In this document: positions 13,929 to 15,980 of the stretch, in pieces
Layout of the letters: the number at the start of each line of letters is the position of its first letter
Numbering within the stretch: the stretch's first letter is position 1
DNA from: Robiginitomaculum sp.
Lineage (GTDB): Bacteria; Pseudomonadota; Alphaproteobacteria; Caulobacterales; Maricaulaceae
Length of the DNA stretch: 15,980 bases
Direction of reading: 5' to 3'
Assembly (NCBI GenBank): GCA_027071965.1
Contig: JALSYJ010000090.1
Location: forward strand, 1-15,980
The notes under the pieces: model-generated
The model's database searches: none
Told to the model about the DNA's origin: nothing
What the model saw: only the letters and a program-made list of their open reading frames with translations
Program-made: the position numbers and the translations under genes

Positions 13929-15395
13929 TTATTCCGCCACCTTGCTGGCCCGGGGGTCAAGATCATGTTCGCGCACCTTGCGATACAAGGTTGAGCGACC
14001 AATGCCCAAGCGTCGGGCAATTTCTGACATGTGTCCAGAATAGGCACCAATGGCAAATTCTATTAAATCACGCTCAATCGATTCTAGGGCCCGGATATGC
14101 CCGGACCTGTTGGTGATGTTCACCGGGCCCTCTGCACTGGACAATGCTGCTTTAGCAGGTTTTGATCCTTCCTGCTCAACAACCAAGGCATCTTCTTGCT
14201 CATCAGCTTCAATTTGGCGACAAACGCCTGAAATATGTGGAAAATCCTCGGCTTCCAACTCGCCGCCTTCACACAGAACCACAGCCCGGAAAATTGCGTT
14301 TTCAAGCTGGCGGACATTGCCCGGCCAGTTAAAGTTCCTGAGAAGGCTCATGGTTTCGCCCTTGACCCCGGTAATGTGAGTGCCTTCCTGGGCATTAAAC
14401 CTGCCGATAAAATGGCGAACCAGTTCCGGCAGATCCTCCATACGCTCACGCAATGGCGGTACATCAATCGGAAAAACATTTAGCCGGTAAAACAGGTCTT
14501 CACGAAATCGGCCTTTGGTTACATCCTCTGTAAGGTCACGATTGGTTGCAGAAATAATCCTCACATCGACCTTGACCGACCGCTTGGCACCCACGGGATC
14601 AATCTCGCCCTCTTGCAGGGCGCGCAAAAGCTTGACCTGCATGTCCTGAGGCAGGTCTCCCACCTCATCCAGGAACAGTGTGCCGCCATCAGCCTCGCGA
14701 AACTTACCCATATGTTTGGATACTGCGCCGGTAAAAGATCCTTTTTCGTGACCAAATAAAACGCTCTCGACCAAATTCTCCGGCAAGGCGCCACAATTAA
14801 CAGTAATCATCGGCTTGCCGGCCCGCGATGAAGCGCCATGAATAGCCCGGGCGATCAATTCCTTGCCCACGCCGCTTTCCCCTAAAACCAGTACCGGAAT
14901 GTTAGACTTTGCGGCGCGCTCGCCCAGCCGTACAACCTGCCGCATAGCTGGTGCATCGGCAATCATATCGCCAAAGGTCAATGCACCAGTGGCGGTCTTG
15001 CGCAAGCGCACAACCTCCCCCTGCAATTCGCCCATTTTTAGGACATTTCTTATGGAAACAGCAAGCCGCTCCGGACTTACCGGCTTGACAAAGAAATCTG
15101 CAGCCCCGGCCTGCATAGCCTTTACCACCGTGTCGATACCGCCTTGGCCCGTTAGCACAATAACTGGAATATGCGGTGCCCTGGCCCGAATTTCACCCAG
15201 TGCCTTCATACCCCCCATGCCCGGCATCACCAGATCAAGCAAGATCACATTGATATTGCCCTGTGTGGTCAATGCTTCCAGCGCAGCTTCTCCACTCTCA
15301 GCGTGAGCGGCGGTAAATCCTTGCTTTTCGATAACCAACTGCATCAACCGGCGTTGAGTCGGGTCGTCATCCACAATCAAAATTGTCTTAGTCAT
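13929..15395 (-). CDS. Sigma-54-dependent response regulator, TacA-like (NtrC family)
   Basis: 488 residues in three domains. The receiver domain (about 4-118) has the acidic DDD at 9-11, phospho-acceptor D54 in LLDLVMPG, T82 and K104. The AAA+ domain (about 140-375) has Walker A GESGVGKE (172-179), the sigma-54 contact loop GSFTGA (219-224, where most members have GAFTGA) and Walker B LFLDEVG (240-246). A Fis-type helix-turn-helix is near the end (SEIARRLGIGRSTLYRK). It activates RNA polymerase with sigma-54 when phosphorylated. Size and receiver sequence (DDDPTQRRL, GGIDTVVKAMQAGAADFFVKP) recall Caulobacter TacA, which acts in the ShkA-ShpA relay and is itself CtrA dependent; a CtrA-like box lies about 100 bp upstream here. 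No histidine kinase is adjacent. FlbD is unlikely because the phospho-acceptor Asp is kept. Confidence 0.88.
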   Translation of the reverse strand: MTKTILIVDDDPTQRRLMQLVIEKQGFTAAHAESGEAALEALTTQGNINVILLDLVMPGMGGMKALGEIRARAPHIPVIVLTGQGGIDTVVKAMQAGAADFFVKPVSPERLAVSIRNVLKMGELQGEVVRLRKTATGALTFGDMIADAPAMRQVVRLGERAAKSNIPVLVLGESGVGKELIARAIHGASSRAGKPMITVNCGALPENLVESVLFGHEKGSFTGAVSKHMGKFREADGGTLFLDEVGDLPQDMQVKLLRALQEGEIDPVGAKRSVKVDVRIISATNRDLTEDVTKGRFREDLFYRLNVFPIDVPPLRERMEDLPELVRHFIGRFNAQEGTHITGVKGETMSLLRNFNWPGNVRQLENAIFRAVVLCEGGELEAEDFPHISGVCRQIEADEQEDALVVEQEGSKPAKAALSSAEGPVNITNRSGHIRALESIERDLIEFAIGAYSGHMSEIARRLGIGRSTLYRKVREHDLDPRASKVAE

Positions 15396-15491
15396 TTTCC
15401 ACGCCTTCTATTGTGCGTCTTGCAGTCCGCTTAAACATCATTTGCGCGCAATATGAACCAGTCACTGTAAAATTCCGGTTAGTTTTCTTGG

Positions 15492-15507
15492 TTACGCATC
15501 GGTTAAC
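15492..15507. promoter_or_regulatory. CtrA-like box between the regulator and hydrolase genes
   Basis: TTAC (15492-15495), seven bases, then TTAAC (15503-15507) is one base off TTAA-N7-TTAAC. GGTTA occurs three times here (15477-15481, 15490-15494, 15501-15505). The box is 97 bp from the regulator start and 72 bp from the hydrolase start, so it could control either; -10 elements are weak on both sides. Confidence 0.5.
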
Positions 15508-15578
15508 GCTTCATTTTGAAACAGCCCTATGCAATCTCATTGATTGACGAAGTCGTCTTAGGCGGCTATCCGCTCCCA

Positions 15579-15980
15579 ATGACAAAAACACCAGACAACA
15601 ACGATAAAAAACAAGAACAAAGGCGGCAGACCCCAGTGCTGCCTCTGGCCGAATTACATGGCGCCAAACCTGAAGCACCTGCATGGTTTACCGAGTGTCT
15701 TGCTGCAGAGATCTATGAAGACAGTGTACTGGTTAACGGAGCCAATATCCAATATCGGGTATGGGGAGAAAAGGGCCGCCCGGGACTGATCCTTGTTCAT
15801 GGCGGGGTGGCTCACAAGGGCTGGTGGGACTTCATTGCCCCGTTTTTTACGCCGCAATACCGGGTTATGGCTCTTGATCTATCGGGAATGGGGCACAGTG
15901 ATTGGCGCAAAACATACGATATGACGACCTATGCCGATGAGGTTATGGCCTGCGCCGAACATGCCGACCTGTTTCTGGCC
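15579..15980 (+). CDS. Alpha/beta hydrolase, N-terminal part (3' end outside window)
   Basis: 134 codons are open from the ATG at 15579 to the window edge; AGGCGG lies 13 nt upstream, a rather long spacing. After a polar, Gln/Arg-rich lead of about 20 residues comes the core: VNGANIQYRVWG, LILVHGG (oxyanion-hole HGG at 74-76) with the following AHKGWWDF, and MALDLSGMGHSDW (98-109). This is the classic order of the alpha/beta hydrolase fold (Abhydrolase_1). The nucleophile elbow Ser and the catalytic His lie beyond the window, so esterase, epoxide hydrolase or dehalogenase cannot be separated. It is divergent from the sigma-54 regulator gene with the CtrA-like box between them. Confidence 0.8.
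   Translation, partial: MTKTPDNNDKKQEQRRQTPVLPLAELHGAKPEAPAWFTECLAAEIYEDSVLVNGANIQYRVWGEKGRPGLILVHGGVAHKGWWDFIAPFFTPQYRVMALDLSGMGHSDWRKTYDMTTYADEVMACAEHADLFLA

Overview
This window looks like the chromosome of an alphaproteobacterium with roughly even base composition, probably a dimorphic or prosthecate type related to Caulobacterales/Hyphomonadales. That placement is inferred from gene content: a TacA-like sigma-54 response regulator, YdcH/DUF465 small proteins beside ubiX, a flagellin-sugar type (Pse/flm-like) gene set next to a large SBBP-repeat protein of the Caulobacter FlaEY kind, and three near-perfect CtrA boxes. I saw no tRNA, rRNA, CRISPR array, integrase or intact insertion sequence.

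Layout: (i) 1-497 is the C-terminal end of a TonB-dependent outer-membrane receptor, with a terminator built into its last codons. (ii) 611-3970 encodes a 1119-residue exported protein with three N-terminal beta-rich repeats and a long TPR domain, preceded by a CtrA-like promoter. (iii) 3971-4140 holds two tandem copies of a palindromic intergenic repeat. (iv) 10240 down to 4168, on the minus strand, carries a SpsF-type cytidylyltransferase, an RmlD-like reductase, a NeuB/PseI-type synthase and a GNAT acetyltransferase, tightly packed, then after 108 bp the 900-residue SBBP-repeat protein. Divergent from it is a pseB-type dehydratase (10331-11443), with a CtrA box in the shared promoter region. 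Together these look like part of a pathway for a CMP-nonulosonic acid, most plausibly for flagellin or surface glycosylation. PseC and PseG are absent from the window. (v) 11444-12247 is an SDR oxidoreductase convergent with pseB with no gap. (vi) 12312-12400 is a third copy of the palindromic repeat, and it supplies the stop codon of the next gene. (vii) 12398-13509 has ubiX flanked by two small DUF465 genes. (viii) 13510-13928 is a gene-poor stretch with repeated TGACCCT heptamers. (ix) 13929-15395 is the NtrC-family regulator, and (x) 15579-15980 is the start of an alpha/beta hydrolase; a third CtrA box lies between them.

The main theme is a motility and cell-cycle region: three separate transcription units share the same TTAA-N7-TTAAC type control site. 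The most unusual items are the stop-codon-abutting palindromic repeats, the SBBP propeller held between flagellin-hook-like segments, the incomplete nonulosonate gene set with an RmlD-like reductase, and an in-frame ubiX-TGA-DUF465 arrangement with a translated-looking linker. I did not find a clearly new system; all names come from motif recognition without database searches.
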